Positions 25,159 to 33,655 are shown, counted from the first letter of the stretch. The stretch is 64,000 nt of DNA from JAICNG01 sp035249985 (GCA_035249985.1 DATFFP010000004.1:1-64000); one strand, 5' to 3'. The notes: generated by a model from the sequence alone, not told the origin. Program-made: numbers and translations.

Positions 25159-25900
25159 ATGTCCCCGCCATCTCACTCACATCCATGTCGAAGTTCGCCG
25201 CCACCTTCTGCACGTCGTCGAGATCCTCGACTTCCTCCAGCAGCTTGAGCAGTTGCTCGGCGGTCTTTCCCTCGACGCGAACGGTGTTCTTCGGGATGTT
25301 CGCGATCTCGGACTCCTGAATCGCGATGCCGTTCGCCTCGAGCGAGCCCTTCACCTGATGGAGCGAGGTGGGGTCGGTCGTGACGATGAACTGCTCGCCC
25401 TCGCGCTTCATGTCCTCGGCCCCGGCATCGAGCGCCGCTTCGAGCGTCGCGTCCTCACTGAAGCGAGTCGCGTCGACGTAGATCTGACCCTTCCGCTCGA
25501 ACATCCATGCGACCGAGTTCGACGCGCCGAGGTTGCCGCCGAGCCGCGAGAACTTGTGTCGAAGGTCGGCGACCGTCCGCGTTGGGTTGTCGGTGAGGGT
25601 GTGCACGAGAATCGCGACTCCCCCGGGACCAAAACCTTCGTAGGTGATCTCGGAGTAGCTGACCCCCTCGAGCTCGCCCGTTCCCTTCTTGATCGCGCGC
25701 TCGATGTTGTCCTTGGGCATCGATGCCGCCCGCGCCGCCTCGATAGCCGTCCGCAGCCGCGGATTCCCGTCCGGATCGCCGCCGCCCGACTTGGCGGAGA
25801 CCGTTATCTCACGGATGAGCTTGGTGAAGAGCGCGCCGCGCTTGGCATCGGCGGCGGCCTTGTAGTGCTTGATTTGCTTCCACTTACTATGACCGGCCAT
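25157..25900 (-). CDS. yebC: YebC/PmpR-family regulator
   Basis: 247 aa. N-terminus MAGHSKWKQIKHYKAAADAK, then DPDGNPRLRTAIEAARAAS, MPKDNIERAIKKGTGE, YEGFGPGGVAILV, and NSVAWMFERKG are the family signature. YebC proteins bind DNA as transcription regulators in some species, and related members ease ribosome stalling at polyproline; which applies here cannot be told. It sits immediately upstream of ruvC-ruvA, a widely conserved neighbourhood. The stop codon is formed by the adjacent GATTGCG repeat. Confidence 0.95.
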   Translation of the reverse strand: MAGHSKWKQIKHYKAAADAKRGALFTKLIREITVSAKSGGGDPDGNPRLRTAIEAARAASMPKDNIERAIKKGTGELEGVSYSEITYEGFGPGGVAILVHTLTDNPTRTVADLRHKFSRLGGNLGASNSVAWMFERKGQIYVDATRFSEDATLEAALDAGAEDMKREGEQFIVTTDPTSLHQVKGSLEANGIAIQESEIANIPKNTVRVEGKTAEQLLKLLEEVEDLDDVQKVAANFDMDVSEMAGT

Positions 25901-25941
25901 GGAGGGCGGGAGGGAGTTGGAGGCAGGAAATATAACGTAGA

Positions 25942-26050
25942 GCTTCGAACTGCGAACTGCGAACTGAACCTCCGGGACGCCTCCATCTGGTGGGCCGAAG
26001 CGTCCTGGGGCTGTTAGCTCGCAGTTCGCAGCTCGCAGTTCGCAGCTGCG
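25942..26050. repeat. Inverted CGCAGTT heptamer array, copy 1
   Basis: The left arm (25942-25970) has GAACTGC units; the right arm (26016-26050) has the complement GCAGTTC/GCAGCTC units. The centre of about 45 bp has no gene. It lies between the DnaB-like ATPase gene and yebC on the minus strand. The same unit recurs at 27311-27430 and 34492-34619. Confidence 0.85.
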
Positions 26051-26054
26051 GCCT

Positions 26055-26903
26055 TCACTCCGCCATATCCTCGAACCTGAGCCACTGCTTGTAGAAGTAC
26101 AGATCCACGTACATCCCGCTCGGCCCATTGCGATTCTTGAGAATCGAGAGCTCCGTGGCGCCCTCGGCGCCTTGAAGGGCGGGGTAGAGCTCTTCGCGGA
26201 AGAGGCCCAGCACGATGTCGGCATGCTGTGCCGGCGCTCCAAGGGCGCCCAGGTCGGCGAGCGTCGGCCGCGGGTCGGCGCGCGTAGAGACGAGGTAGGG
26301 CGTGTGCCCGGTCAGCATGATGGCGATGTTGAGCTCGACCGCCGCCCGCTTCAGCTCGCGGATGGCGTGCGCGAACTGCTCGTCCTGCGTCGTCGCGCCC
26401 ACGGCGAGGGCTTGGAGTGGGTCGATGATGACGAGTGCCGCGTCGGCGATGGAGCGGAGCTCGAGAGCGAGCGCGTCGACGCCGGCTCCTGGCAATCCAT
26501 AGACGTCGGGCATACGCTCGCGCAGGCGAACTGCGGCGGCCCCAAGCGAGGCGCGCGTCGCTTCATCGAGCGCGCCGCCCCGAATGTCGTCGATGCGAGC
26601 GCGTCCCTCGAGCGCGAGCGCGCGCTCGATCACGCGCTCCGTGCTCGCTTCGCCCGTAAAAAAGGTCGACGCATGCCCGTTTTGCGCGGCGCGCACCGCG
26701 ATCGCCAGTGCGAGCGCTGACTTTCCGACACCGATGTCGCCCCCGATCACCACGAGGTCACCGCGCCGCAAACCGCCGCCCAGGGCGCGGTCGAGGCTCG
26801 GAAATCCGGTCGCGATCGTGTCCACCGGCGGGGCGCCATCGGAGATGGCGTCCACCCGCCGCATGACGCGTCCGAGAGGGGAAAGGTCGGTGATGCGAGT
26901 CAT
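26055..26903 (-). CDS. Stand-alone DnaB-C/RecA-like ATPase
   Basis: 282 aa, resembling only the C-terminal motor domain of the replicative helicase DnaB. ATGFPSLDRALGGGLRRGDL leads into Walker A GGDIGVGKS (residues 54-62); Walker B is ALVIIDPLQAL; the segment IAIMLTGHTPYL and the C-terminal LFREELYPAL with ILKNRNGPSGM correspond to the DnaB arginine-finger and NGP regions. The N-terminal primase-binding domain is missing, so it is not the main helicase; related KaiC/RadA-like ATPases are alternatives. It overlaps by 4 nt with the upstream unknown gene, suggesting a functional pair. Confidence 0.72.
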   Translation of the reverse strand: MTRITDLSPLGRVMRRVDAISDGAPPVDTIATGFPSLDRALGGGLRRGDLVVIGGDIGVGKSALALAIAVRAAQNGHASTFFTGEASTERVIERALALEGRARIDDIRGGALDEATRASLGAAAVRLRERMPDVYGLPGAGVDALALELRSIADAALVIIDPLQALAVGATTQDEQFAHAIRELKRAAVELNIAIMLTGHTPYLVSTRADPRPTLADLGALGAPAQHADIVLGLFREELYPALQGAEGATELSILKNRNGPSGMYVDLYFYKQWLRFEDMAE

Positions 26904-27301
26904 CGGGAATTGACGAATGGCGCGGCGGTTACGGCACGCAGCTCGGCGAGGCTCGCGTCGTCCAGCCAGGGGGCTGCGACTTTCACGAGCTCCTCGATGG
27001 CCGCGGCGATGGCGGTGCGATCGCGCGCCGTTGCATCGAGCGCACGCGCGAGTGTCGGCCGCGCACGTGCCGGAACCGCGATCGACGCGAGCCAGCTCTT
27101 GGCCGCCGCTGCGCGCTCTTCACGCTGCTTCACCGCGCTGGCCCTGGCTTCGAGCGCGTCGCACGCCAGTCGCGCGACCATGAGCACCGCCAACGCGACC
27201 TCGCGCTCCCCGCCCAAGGGTGCGTGCCCCACCCGCGCAGCGAGGGCGCGAAAGGGGAAGCGGATGGGAGGGACGGCGAACGGTGGCCGGGGCGAAAGCA
27301 C
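26900..27301 (-). CDS. Unknown alanine-rich helical protein
   Basis: 133 aa, no recognised family. Very rich in Ala and Arg with charged helical stretches (ASAVKQREERAAAAKSWLAS; RTAIAAAIEELVKVAAPWL). The first about 35 residues are proline-rich. GTG start at 27301; ATGA overlap with the DnaB-like ATPase gene downstream indicates translational coupling. Composition alone would be weak evidence, but the exact overlap and the absence of any competing frame favour a real gene. It could be a partner or regulator of the ATPase. Confidence 0.55.
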   Translation of the reverse strand: MLSPRPPFAVPPIRFPFRALAARVGHAPLGGEREVALAVLMVARLACDALEARASAVKQREERAAAAKSWLASIAVPARARPTLARALDATARDRTAIAAAIEELVKVAAPWLDDASLAELRAVTAAPFVNSR

Positions 27302-27310
27302 CGGGAGAAT

Positions 27311-27430
27311 CTAACTGCGAACTGCGAGCTGCGAACCAACTACCCGCGACCGCGAGTCCTGAGGTTCGCAGTTCGCAGTTCGCAGCTCGCAGTTCGCAGT
27401 TCGGAGGTCGCAGTTCGCAGCTCGCAGCTT
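27311..27430. repeat. Inverted CGCAGTT heptamer array, copy 2
   Basis: The left arm is short (27311-27337, AACTGCG units); the right arm (27362-27430) is long, about nine units alternating CGCAGTT, CGCAGCT and CGGAGGT. The unequal arm length implies heptamer gain or loss. This copy lies between divergent genes, where it separates the two promoters of the 26900 gene and the PorX-like gene. Confidence 0.85.
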
Positions 27431-27441
27431 AGATTGACCTC

Positions 27442-29004
27442 ATGCCACTCCCCGCGAAGAGCATTCTCTGGGTGGACGACGAGGCCGATCTCCTCGAGTC
27501 GCACCGGATCTTCCTGCGCGACAAAGGCTACGACGTCGACTCGGCGACCAATGCCGATGATGCCGTCGAGATGCTCAGGCGTCGGCCGTACGGCCTCGTG
27601 CTGCTCGATGAGCAGATGCCGGGCAAGCGGGGGCTCGAGGCCTTTCGCGAGCTGCGCGACGTCGATCCGGCGCTCCCCATCGTCATGGTCACCAAGAGCG
27701 AGGAAGACACGACCATGCGCGAGGCGATCGGCGTCAACGTCAGCGATTACCTCGTCAAGCCGATCAATCCGCGCCAGGTGCTCACCGTCGTCACGCGCAT
27801 CCTCGAGGGTCCGCAGATTCGGCAGCAGGCGGTCGCGCGACAATTCGTCGAGCGCTTTCGCGCGCTCCAGAACGAGCGCGATCACGCGCTCGACTGGCGG
27901 GGCTGGATCGAGCGGTACGGCGAGCTCGTCGACTGGAGCATCGACCTCACGCAGATCGGCGAGATGGGACTTCACGAGTCTCTGGAGGGGATGTACCCCA
28001 ACATGCGTCGCGACTTCGCGGCGTACATTCGGCGCGAATATCCGCGGTGGCTGCGCGATCTGGAGGGCGATCGTCCGCCACTCTCGATCGACGTCGTGGG
28101 GGAATTCCTGCTGCCGATCCTCGAGCGCGAGCGCGCGGCGATGTTCGTGGTCGTCGACTGCATGCGTCTCGACCAGTGGCGCATTCTCATGCCACTGCTC
28201 GCGCCGATGTTCGAGATCGAGACCACGCACTATTTCTCGATACTTCCCACCGCGACCCCGTATTCCCGCAACGCGCTCTTCAGCGGACTCTTCCCCGGGG
28301 AGATCGCCGCGCGCTTCCCCGACTGGTGGGGCGATCGCGAGGACGAAACGCTCAACGCGCACGAGCGCCAGCTCCTCGAAGCCCAGCTCTCCGAAGGGGG
28401 GAAGCCCTACCCGGTTCGCTACGAGAAGATCTCGACCGCCGCCGACTCCGACGATCTCGTCAGGCGGCTTCCGAGTGCGCTCCCGGCCGAGGGCATTGGC
28501 GCGTTCGTCTTCAACTTCGTCGATCTGCTCACGCATGGCCGCAGCGAATCCGCGATTCTGTTCGAGGTCGCGCGTGACGAGATCGCGCTGCGGCAGATCA
28601 CGCGGCAATGGTTTCAGCGCTCGGGGCTCTTCACCCTCCTTCGTGAGGCGCAGCGACGCAAGATTCCCGTCCTCCTGACGACCGATCACGGCTCGATTCA
28701 CTGTCTCTCGCCGGCGACGGTGTTCGCGAAGCGCGACGCCACCGCGAACCTCCGTTACAAGTTCGGCGAGGATCTGCGCGCCGAGCGGCCGGAGCTGGCG
28801 CTGCTGTTCACGAACTCGGATGATCTGCGGCTGCCGCGTCGAGGAATGGGAGGCAACATCCTCCTGGCGACGGGCGATTCCTTCTTCGTCTACCCAACCA
28901 AGCTGCGCGAGTACCAGACGCGGTATCGCGGATCCTTCCTGCATGGCGGCGCCACTCCGGAGGAGATGATTCTTCCCATCGCGTTGCTCACACCGCGCCG
29001 GTAG
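27442..29004 (+). CDS. PorX-like response regulator with PglZ output domain
   Basis: 520 aa. Residues about 1-125 form a receiver domain: phospho-acceptor D56 in LLDEQMPG, acidic pair in WVDDEADLL, and YLVKP. The rest is a PglZ/alkaline-phosphatase-superfamily domain: VVDCMRLDQW, PTATPYSRNALFSG (candidate nucleophile Thr), LLTTDHGSIHCL and the terminal PglZ motif HGGATPEEMILP. The architecture is that of PorX of Bacteroidota, which acts with PorY and a sigma factor in type IX secretion control and has phosphodiesterase activity. No histidine kinase or T9SS gene is adjacent here. It precedes an ABC exporter by only 6 nt on the same strand. Confidence 0.85.
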   Translation: MPLPAKSILWVDDEADLLESHRIFLRDKGYDVDSATNADDAVEMLRRRPYGLVLLDEQMPGKRGLEAFRELRDVDPALPIVMVTKSEEDTTMREAIGVNVSDYLVKPINPRQVLTVVTRILEGPQIRQQAVARQFVERFRALQNERDHALDWRGWIERYGELVDWSIDLTQIGEMGLHESLEGMYPNMRRDFAAYIRREYPRWLRDLEGDRPPLSIDVVGEFLLPILERERAAMFVVVDCMRLDQWRILMPLLAPMFEIETTHYFSILPTATPYSRNALFSGLFPGEIAARFPDWWGDREDETLNAHERQLLEAQLSEGGKPYPVRYEKISTAADSDDLVRRLPSALPAEGIGAFVFNFVDLLTHGRSESAILFEVARDEIALRQITRQWFQRSGLFTLLREAQRRKIPVLLTTDHGSIHCLSPATVFAKRDATANLRYKFGEDLRAERPELALLFTNSDDLRLPRRGMGGNILLATGDSFFVYPTKLREYQTRYRGSFLHGGATPEEMILPIALLTPRR

Positions 29005-29010
29005 TCGCTC

Positions 29011-30852
29011 GTGGCGCGTCAGGAAGTCTATCGACGACTGGTTCCCTTTCTGCGCCCCCACGGGTGGCGCATGGTCGCCACCGTCCTGTCGAGCGTCACC
29101 GCTGCCGCGCTCGATGGGTTCGCCTTCGCGCTCCTCATCCCCTTCCTCAACGCGCTGTTCGGCACCGATCCGCTGCCGCTCGACGGAGGGTGGGTCACGA
29201 CGTTTCTGCGCCGCGTCATCGGCGACCTCGTCGATCCCGCCAACCCGATGGACTCGCTGCGCAACGTCATCGTCATTCTCCTCGTGACGATCGCGCTCAA
29301 GAACTTTTTCGTGTGGTTCGCGGGCCAGATGGGGGTGCAGCTCCAGGAATACGTCACGCGCGACCTGCGCGACGCCGTCTATCGCCACCTGCAGCGCTTG
29401 CCGATCGGCTGGTTCACGCGCAACAAGACCGGCCAGATCCTCTCCCGCGTGCTCTCCGACACCGCGCAGACGAAGCAGCTCATCACGCAGATCGTCACGT
29501 CGGCGATTCAGAGCGCCGCCGTCGTCCTGATATACATCGCGTATCTCTGGGGCATCTCGCGGCGCCTCACGTTCATCGCGCTCGTCCTCGCGCCGGCCCT
29601 GATCCTCGCGCTGCGTCCGCTCCTCTCGCGCCTTCGCAAGCGGTATCGCCGGCTGCACGACGACCACGGTGAGATGATGAGCGTGCTCCAGGAGAGTGTG
29701 AGCGGGATTCGCCTCGTGAAGTCGTTCAGCGCCGAAGGTCACGAGGAAGCGAAGTTCGTCGACGCGAGCCATCGCTACTCGAAGGGGCTCGTCCGCACGT
29801 CGCGGCTGGCGCTTCTCTCGCAGCCGATCACCGAGACGATGGCGACCGCCATCACGGTGCTGCTGCTCTGGTATGGTGCGACGCTGGTCCTCGACGCGCG
29901 GGTGCTGCAGGCGTCGGCGTTCCTCGTGTTTCTCACCCTCGTGATGCGCATGCTGGGGCCGCTCAAGGCGCTCTCCCAGTTGCCGACGGTCGCGCAGTCC
30001 TCGCTCGCCGCGGCCGATCGGCTCTTCGAGGTGCTGGACGTTCCCACCGAGATCGAAGCGGACAGCGGGACACGCGCCATCGAACGCTTCGAGCGTGAGA
30101 TCGCCTTCGACGATGTGTCCTTCGCGTACGAGGCCGAGCCGGTGCTCGCGAACGTGTCGTTTGTCGCGCGGAAAGGCGATGTCGTGGCGCTCGTCGGCCC
30201 GAGCGGGGCGGGGAAGAGCACGCTTGCCGATCTCATCCCGCGCTTCTATGAGCCGACGTCGGGCCGCGTCACCATCGACGGCATCGACACACGCGACATT
30301 CGCCTCCCGTCCCTGCGCAGCCACATGGGCATCGTCAGTCAGGAGACGGTCATCTTCAACGATACCGTCCGCAGCAACGTCGCGTACGGGATGACCGACC
30401 GGTTCACCGAGGCGCAGATCGAGGCGGCCGCGCGCGCCGCGAATGCGCATGGCTTCATCACCGAGCTTCCCCAGGGCTACGACACGCTGCTCGGCGAGCG
30501 CGGCGCGCGCCTGTCGGGCGGGCAACGGCAGCGCATCGCGATCGCGCGCGCACTCCTCATCGATCCACCGATCCTCATCCTCGACGAAGCCACGTCGGCG
30601 CTCGATACTGAATCGGAGCGCCTCGTCCAGGAAGCGATCGATCGACTGCTCGAGGGACGCACGGTCTTCGTCATCGCCCATCGCCTCTCGACGATTCAGC
30701 ACGCGACGCAGATCCTCGTGCTCGAGCGCGGCCGGGTCGTGGAGCGCGGTACGCACCGAGAGCTGCTGGCGGCGTCAGGCGCCTATGCCCGGCTGTATCA
30801 GCTGCAGTTCCGCGATGAGGGCAAGGCGAAGCGCGAAGAAATCCTGACGTGA
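29011..30852 (+). CDS. MsbA-like ABC exporter (fused TMD-NBD)
   Basis: 613 aa half-transporter acting as a homodimer in the inner membrane. The N-terminal membrane domain has about six helices (for example FAFALLIPFLNALFG, VIVILLVTIALKNFFVWFA, AIQSAAVVLIYIAYLWG). The nucleotide-binding domain shows Walker A GPSGAGKST, signature LSGGQRQRIAIARAL, Walker B ILILDEATSALD and the switch HRLSTIQHA. The genes that follow (glycosyltransferase, lipid A-type acyltransferase) point to lipid A or other glycolipid flipping. GTG start at 29011, 6 nt after the PorX-like gene. Confidence 0.9.
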   Translation: MARQEVYRRLVPFLRPHGWRMVATVLSSVTAAALDGFAFALLIPFLNALFGTDPLPLDGGWVTTFLRRVIGDLVDPANPMDSLRNVIVILLVTIALKNFFVWFAGQMGVQLQEYVTRDLRDAVYRHLQRLPIGWFTRNKTGQILSRVLSDTAQTKQLITQIVTSAIQSAAVVLIYIAYLWGISRRLTFIALVLAPALILALRPLLSRLRKRYRRLHDDHGEMMSVLQESVSGIRLVKSFSAEGHEEAKFVDASHRYSKGLVRTSRLALLSQPITETMATAITVLLLWYGATLVLDARVLQASAFLVFLTLVMRMLGPLKALSQLPTVAQSSLAAADRLFEVLDVPTEIEADSGTRAIERFEREIAFDDVSFAYEAEPVLANVSFVARKGDVVALVGPSGAGKSTLADLIPRFYEPTSGRVTIDGIDTRDIRLPSLRSHMGIVSQETVIFNDTVRSNVAYGMTDRFTEAQIEAAARAANAHGFITELPQGYDTLLGERGARLSGGQRQRIAIARALLIDPPILILDEATSALDTESERLVQEAIDRLLEGRTVFVIAHRLSTIQHATQILVLERGRVVERGTHRELLAASGAYARLYQLQFRDEGKAKREEILT

Positions 30853-30865
30853 CATCGCTCGCCTA

Positions 30866-31963
30866 GTGCGCCTCCTGTTCTACTACTCGGCACGAGCGTG
30901 GTCCGGGGAAGCGCGCGCCTTCGCCGCTGCCGCTCGTGGGCTGCACGCGCGCGGGCATCAGATCACCTACGTGTGCAGCCCCGAAAGCACGGTCGAGCAG
31001 AAGGTGGCCGCGTCCGGACACGAGGTCGTGCCGATTCGCCCCGATGGTTGGTGGGGTCTCTCCGCCCTCCGGCTTCGCCGCGCATTGAAGGGCCGCTTCA
31101 CCGAGGTCGTGTTCGTACATACGCCCCGGGAGCACAAGGTCGCATCGCTGGCGACCTTTCTGGCGGGGCGTGCGGCTGTGATCCGTCGCGTGCCCTCGGG
31201 CGCCGCCGCCCAGGTGACGGAGCGGGGATTTGGGTCTCGACTGGCGGCCGCCGGAGTGCTCGTCGGCAGTGAGGAAGACCTTCGCGACCTCCCGGTGCTC
31301 AAGCGGCTGCGCTTCGAGCCCGCGGCGGCGCCGTTAGGCGTCGACGTCGAGACCTACGACACCATCCGCCCGGTTCCCCGCGCGTCCCTGGGCGCCGATG
31401 ATTCCACCGCGCTCGTCGTCGGCGTCTGCGACCACGGGGCTCGCGCCCGCGCCGCGACGATGGTACGAGCTGTTTCACTCCTCGCGCCGAACCATCCGAA
31501 CCTGCGGCTCACGCTCGTCGGCCCCGGCTCCGACGATGAGGATCTTCGGATGCACGCGGCGGCCCTCGGCCTGACGAAGATCGTGACCTTCGCGGGCGAG
31601 CGCGAGGATTATCTGGCCGTATTGCGCGCGGCGAACCTCGGGTGGGTCGTCGCGACGGGCGACGCGGCCGCCTTCGCCTGCCTGGATTTCATGGCGATGC
31701 GTGTGCCCGTCCTCGCCGAGCGGGGACCCCTCGCGGGAACCTACGTCGCCGATGGGATTACCGGGCTGCTCATGCCGCCGACCGACGCACCGGGGACCGC
31801 GGCGGCGCTCGCACGCCTGCTCGCGCACGATGACCAGCGCGTCGCGATGGGGACGGCGGGGCGGGCGCGCGTCGCGCGCGAATTCACCGAGGCCGCGATG
31901 CTCGATGGCTTCGAGCACGCCGCGGCGGCGGCCGCGGATCGTTCGCTCTGGAAGCGGAAGTGA
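30866..31963 (+). CDS. GT-B fold glycosyltransferase
   Basis: 365 aa. N-terminal Rossmann half: LLFYYSARAWSGEARAFAAA, HARGHQITYVCSPES; C-terminal half: LRLTLVGPGSDDEDLRMHAA, GLTKIVTFAGEREDYLAVLR, then the donor-side region ACLDFMAMRVPVLAERGPLA and YVADGITGLLMPPTD. This order matches family GT4, using a nucleotide sugar; substrate not known. GTG start at 30866. It overlaps the acyltransferase gene by 4 nt (GTGA), so the pair likely acts on the same lipid-linked surface glycan. Confidence 0.85.
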   Translation: MRLLFYYSARAWSGEARAFAAAARGLHARGHQITYVCSPESTVEQKVAASGHEVVPIRPDGWWGLSALRLRRALKGRFTEVVFVHTPREHKVASLATFLAGRAAVIRRVPSGAAAQVTERGFGSRLAAAGVLVGSEEDLRDLPVLKRLRFEPAAAPLGVDVETYDTIRPVPRASLGADDSTALVVGVCDHGARARAATMVRAVSLLAPNHPNLRLTLVGPGSDDEDLRMHAAALGLTKIVTFAGEREDYLAVLRAANLGWVVATGDAAAFACLDFMAMRVPVLAERGPLAGTYVADGITGLLMPPTDAPGTAAALARLLAHDDQRVAMGTAGRARVAREFTEAAMLDGFEHAAAAAADRSLWKRK

Positions 31964-32889
31964 CGCGGCCGGTTAGGATCGCGCACCGGCTCGAGTACGC
32001 CGGGCTCCGCGCCGCGGTCGCCGCGCTCTCGGCGGTCGGATGGCGACGCGCGTCATCGCTCGGCGGCGCGCTTGGACGGCTGGGATACCGGCCCTTCGGT
32101 GTTCGACGCCATGTCGTGGAGCGCCAGATCGCCGCGGCATTTCCCGAATGGGATGCCGATCGCGTTGCGCAGGTCGCGCGCGCCTCCTACGACCATCTTG
32201 GACGGCTCGCCGTCGAGACCGCGCTCATGCCCTCGCTCGGTCGAGAGCGCATCCTCGATCTCGTCTCGCGCACGACGGGGTGGGACCTCGTCGAGCAGGC
32301 GATTGAAGCCAGGCGCGGCCTGTTGCTGATCGCGGGCCACTTCGGTAATTGGGAAGTCTCCGGCGCGTACATTGCCGCTCGAGGGGTCCCCGTCGATGTG
32401 ATCGTGCGGCGCATGTCCAACCCGATCTTCGATCGTTATCTCAACCAGACGCGTGCCGACCTCGGGATGACGGTGGTCTACGATGCCGATGCCGTCCGGC
32501 GCACGACGCGATCCCTCAAGGAGGGACGGGCCATCGGATTCCTCGCCGATCAGGGCGTGCTCAACCTCGCGTCCACCCATGTCCCGTTCTTTGGGCGCCC
32601 CGCGAAGACGCCACGCGGACCGGCGGTGTTCACGCTCCGCTACCACGTGCCCACCCTGTTCGTCGCCGCGATCCGTGAGCCGGATGGACGCTTTCATCTC
32701 TCGTTTCAGAACGTGCCTTACGAGGAGACGGGCGACCGTGAGCGTGACGTCGATGGGATCGTGGCGTCCTACACGCGCATCCTCGAAGGCCTGGTGCGGC
32801 AGACCCCCGAGCAGTACTTCTGGCAACACCGCCGCTGGAAGCATCAGCCGGCCGATACGCTCCCCGCGCTCCGCGATCCCGCGGCATGA
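31960..32889 (+). CDS. LpxL/HtrB-like lipid A acyltransferase
   Basis: 309 aa member of the lysophospholipid/late acyltransferase family. Catalytic H-x4-E motif in AGHFGNWEVSG (H127, E132); GFLADQGVLNL and the C-terminal TPEQYFWQHRRWKHQP are also characteristic. LpxL-type enzymes add secondary acyl chains to lipid A at the inner membrane. GTG start overlapping the glycosyltransferase gene. Together with the ABC exporter it suggests an outer-membrane glycolipid cluster. Confidence 0.88.
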   Translation: MTRPVRIAHRLEYAGLRAAVAALSAVGWRRASSLGGALGRLGYRPFGVRRHVVERQIAAAFPEWDADRVAQVARASYDHLGRLAVETALMPSLGRERILDLVSRTTGWDLVEQAIEARRGLLLIAGHFGNWEVSGAYIAARGVPVDVIVRRMSNPIFDRYLNQTRADLGMTVVYDADAVRRTTRSLKEGRAIGFLADQGVLNLASTHVPFFGRPAKTPRGPAVFTLRYHVPTLFVAAIREPDGRFHLSFQNVPYEETGDRERDVDGIVASYTRILEGLVRQTPEQYFWQHRRWKHQPADTLPALRDPAA

Positions 32890-33146
32890 TCGCCGCACCC
32901 GAACCGAGGCCCGATCGCTTCCTCTCGGCCTCGGAGCTGGGCGAGTACGCGTATTGTCGCCGCGCATGGTGGCTGCGCGCGGTGCAGGGGGTGACGACCG
33001 AGACGCAAGGCACGCGCTTCAGCGCGGGCCACGCCGCGCATCGCCGGCACGCGTGGTCACTGTGGTGGGCGCGCACGTTAGGCTGGCTGGCAGCGCTTCT
33101 CGTCACGGCGGCACTCGCGGCGTTGGCCTGGGCCACCTGGCGATGA
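32886..33146 (+). CDS. Cas4-like N-terminal half with membrane helix
   Basis: 86 aa. RFLSASELGEYAYCRRAWWL resembles the N-terminal cysteine region of Cas4/RecB-family nucleases (first iron-sulfur cysteine plus RRxWW), followed by GTRFSAGHAAHRRH and a C-terminal transmembrane helix (LGWLAALLVTAALAALAW). No nuclease residues are present; they are on the next gene. Overlaps 4 nt with the acyltransferase gene upstream and 4 nt (ATGA) with the next gene. Confidence 0.7.
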   Translation: MIAAPEPRPDRFLSASELGEYAYCRRAWWLRAVQGVTTETQGTRFSAGHAAHRRHAWSLWWARTLGWLAALLVTAALAALAWATWR

Positions 33147-33655
33147 TGATCGCGCTCGCCCTCGTGGGCGCCGCGATCGTGCTCGGCGTCGTGAGCGTGA
33201 TGCTGGTGCGGCGGTCCGGCGTGCGCGGCCGAGTCGTCGCCAGCGATTCCGTCGTGTCGCGGCCGTCGCGCGTGCTTCGTTCCGCGCGCCACGGCATCGT
33301 CGGGAAGCCGGACTATCTCGTCGAGGAGCAGGGACGCATCGCACCGGTGGAGCTCAAGCCGTCACGCGAGAGCAATTCGCCATGGCTGCGCGACGTGGTG
33401 CAGCTGGCCGCGTACTGCCTGCTGCTGGAGGAGACGGAGCCGCGCTTCGCGGGGTATGGCTATCTCCGATACGCGAACCGTACCTTTCGGATCGATTTCA
33501 CCGACCGAGTGCGAGGGGAGCTGCTGCGCACGATCGCCAACATGCGCGCCGACCTGACGGCCGCGGACGTGCCGCCGAATCATCATGACCGGCGCCGATG
33601 CGCTCGGTGCATGCTCGTGCGCGTCTGCGGGCGCGCGGTGGGGAGTGTGTCGTGA
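33143..33655 (+). CDS. Cas4-like PD-(D/E)XK nuclease half, membrane-anchored
   Basis: About 170 aa. It opens with a transmembrane helix (MIALALVGAAIVLGVVSVML). The nuclease core follows: GKPDYLVEEQGRIAPVELK (the D and ExK of PD-(D/E)XK), DVVQLAAYCLLLEE (QxxxY motif), and a C-terminal cysteine cluster RCARCMLVRVC. With the single Cys of the preceding protein this makes the four cysteines that bind Fe-S in Cas4. The two genes look like one Cas4-like enzyme split between two helices, so both parts face the cytoplasm. No cas gene or CRISPR array is nearby. Overlaps the downstream permease (GTGA). Confidence 0.75.
   Translation: MMIALALVGAAIVLGVVSVMLVRRSGVRGRVVASDSVVSRPSRVLRSARHGIVGKPDYLVEEQGRIAPVELKPSRESNSPWLRDVVQLAAYCLLLEETEPRFAGYGYLRYANRTFRIDFTDRVRGELLRTIANMRADLTAADVPPNHHDRRRCARCMLVRVCGRAVGSVS

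Noticed and set aside
25063..27430. CRISPR array
   Set aside because: The repeats are 7-nt units in direct tandem without spacers and with an inverted partner; no cas1/cas2. The Cas4-like pair at 32.9-33.7 kb is not linked to an array.
27442..29004. BREX phage-defence locus suggested by the PglZ domain
   Set aside because: No brxA, brxB, brxC, pglX or brxL nearby; the receiver domain shows the PorX arrangement.
27340..30756. Very long minus-strand open frame opposite the PorX-like and ABC genes
   Set aside because: Mirror frame of two well-supported genes; Arg/Glu/Asp/His-rich composition without domains.
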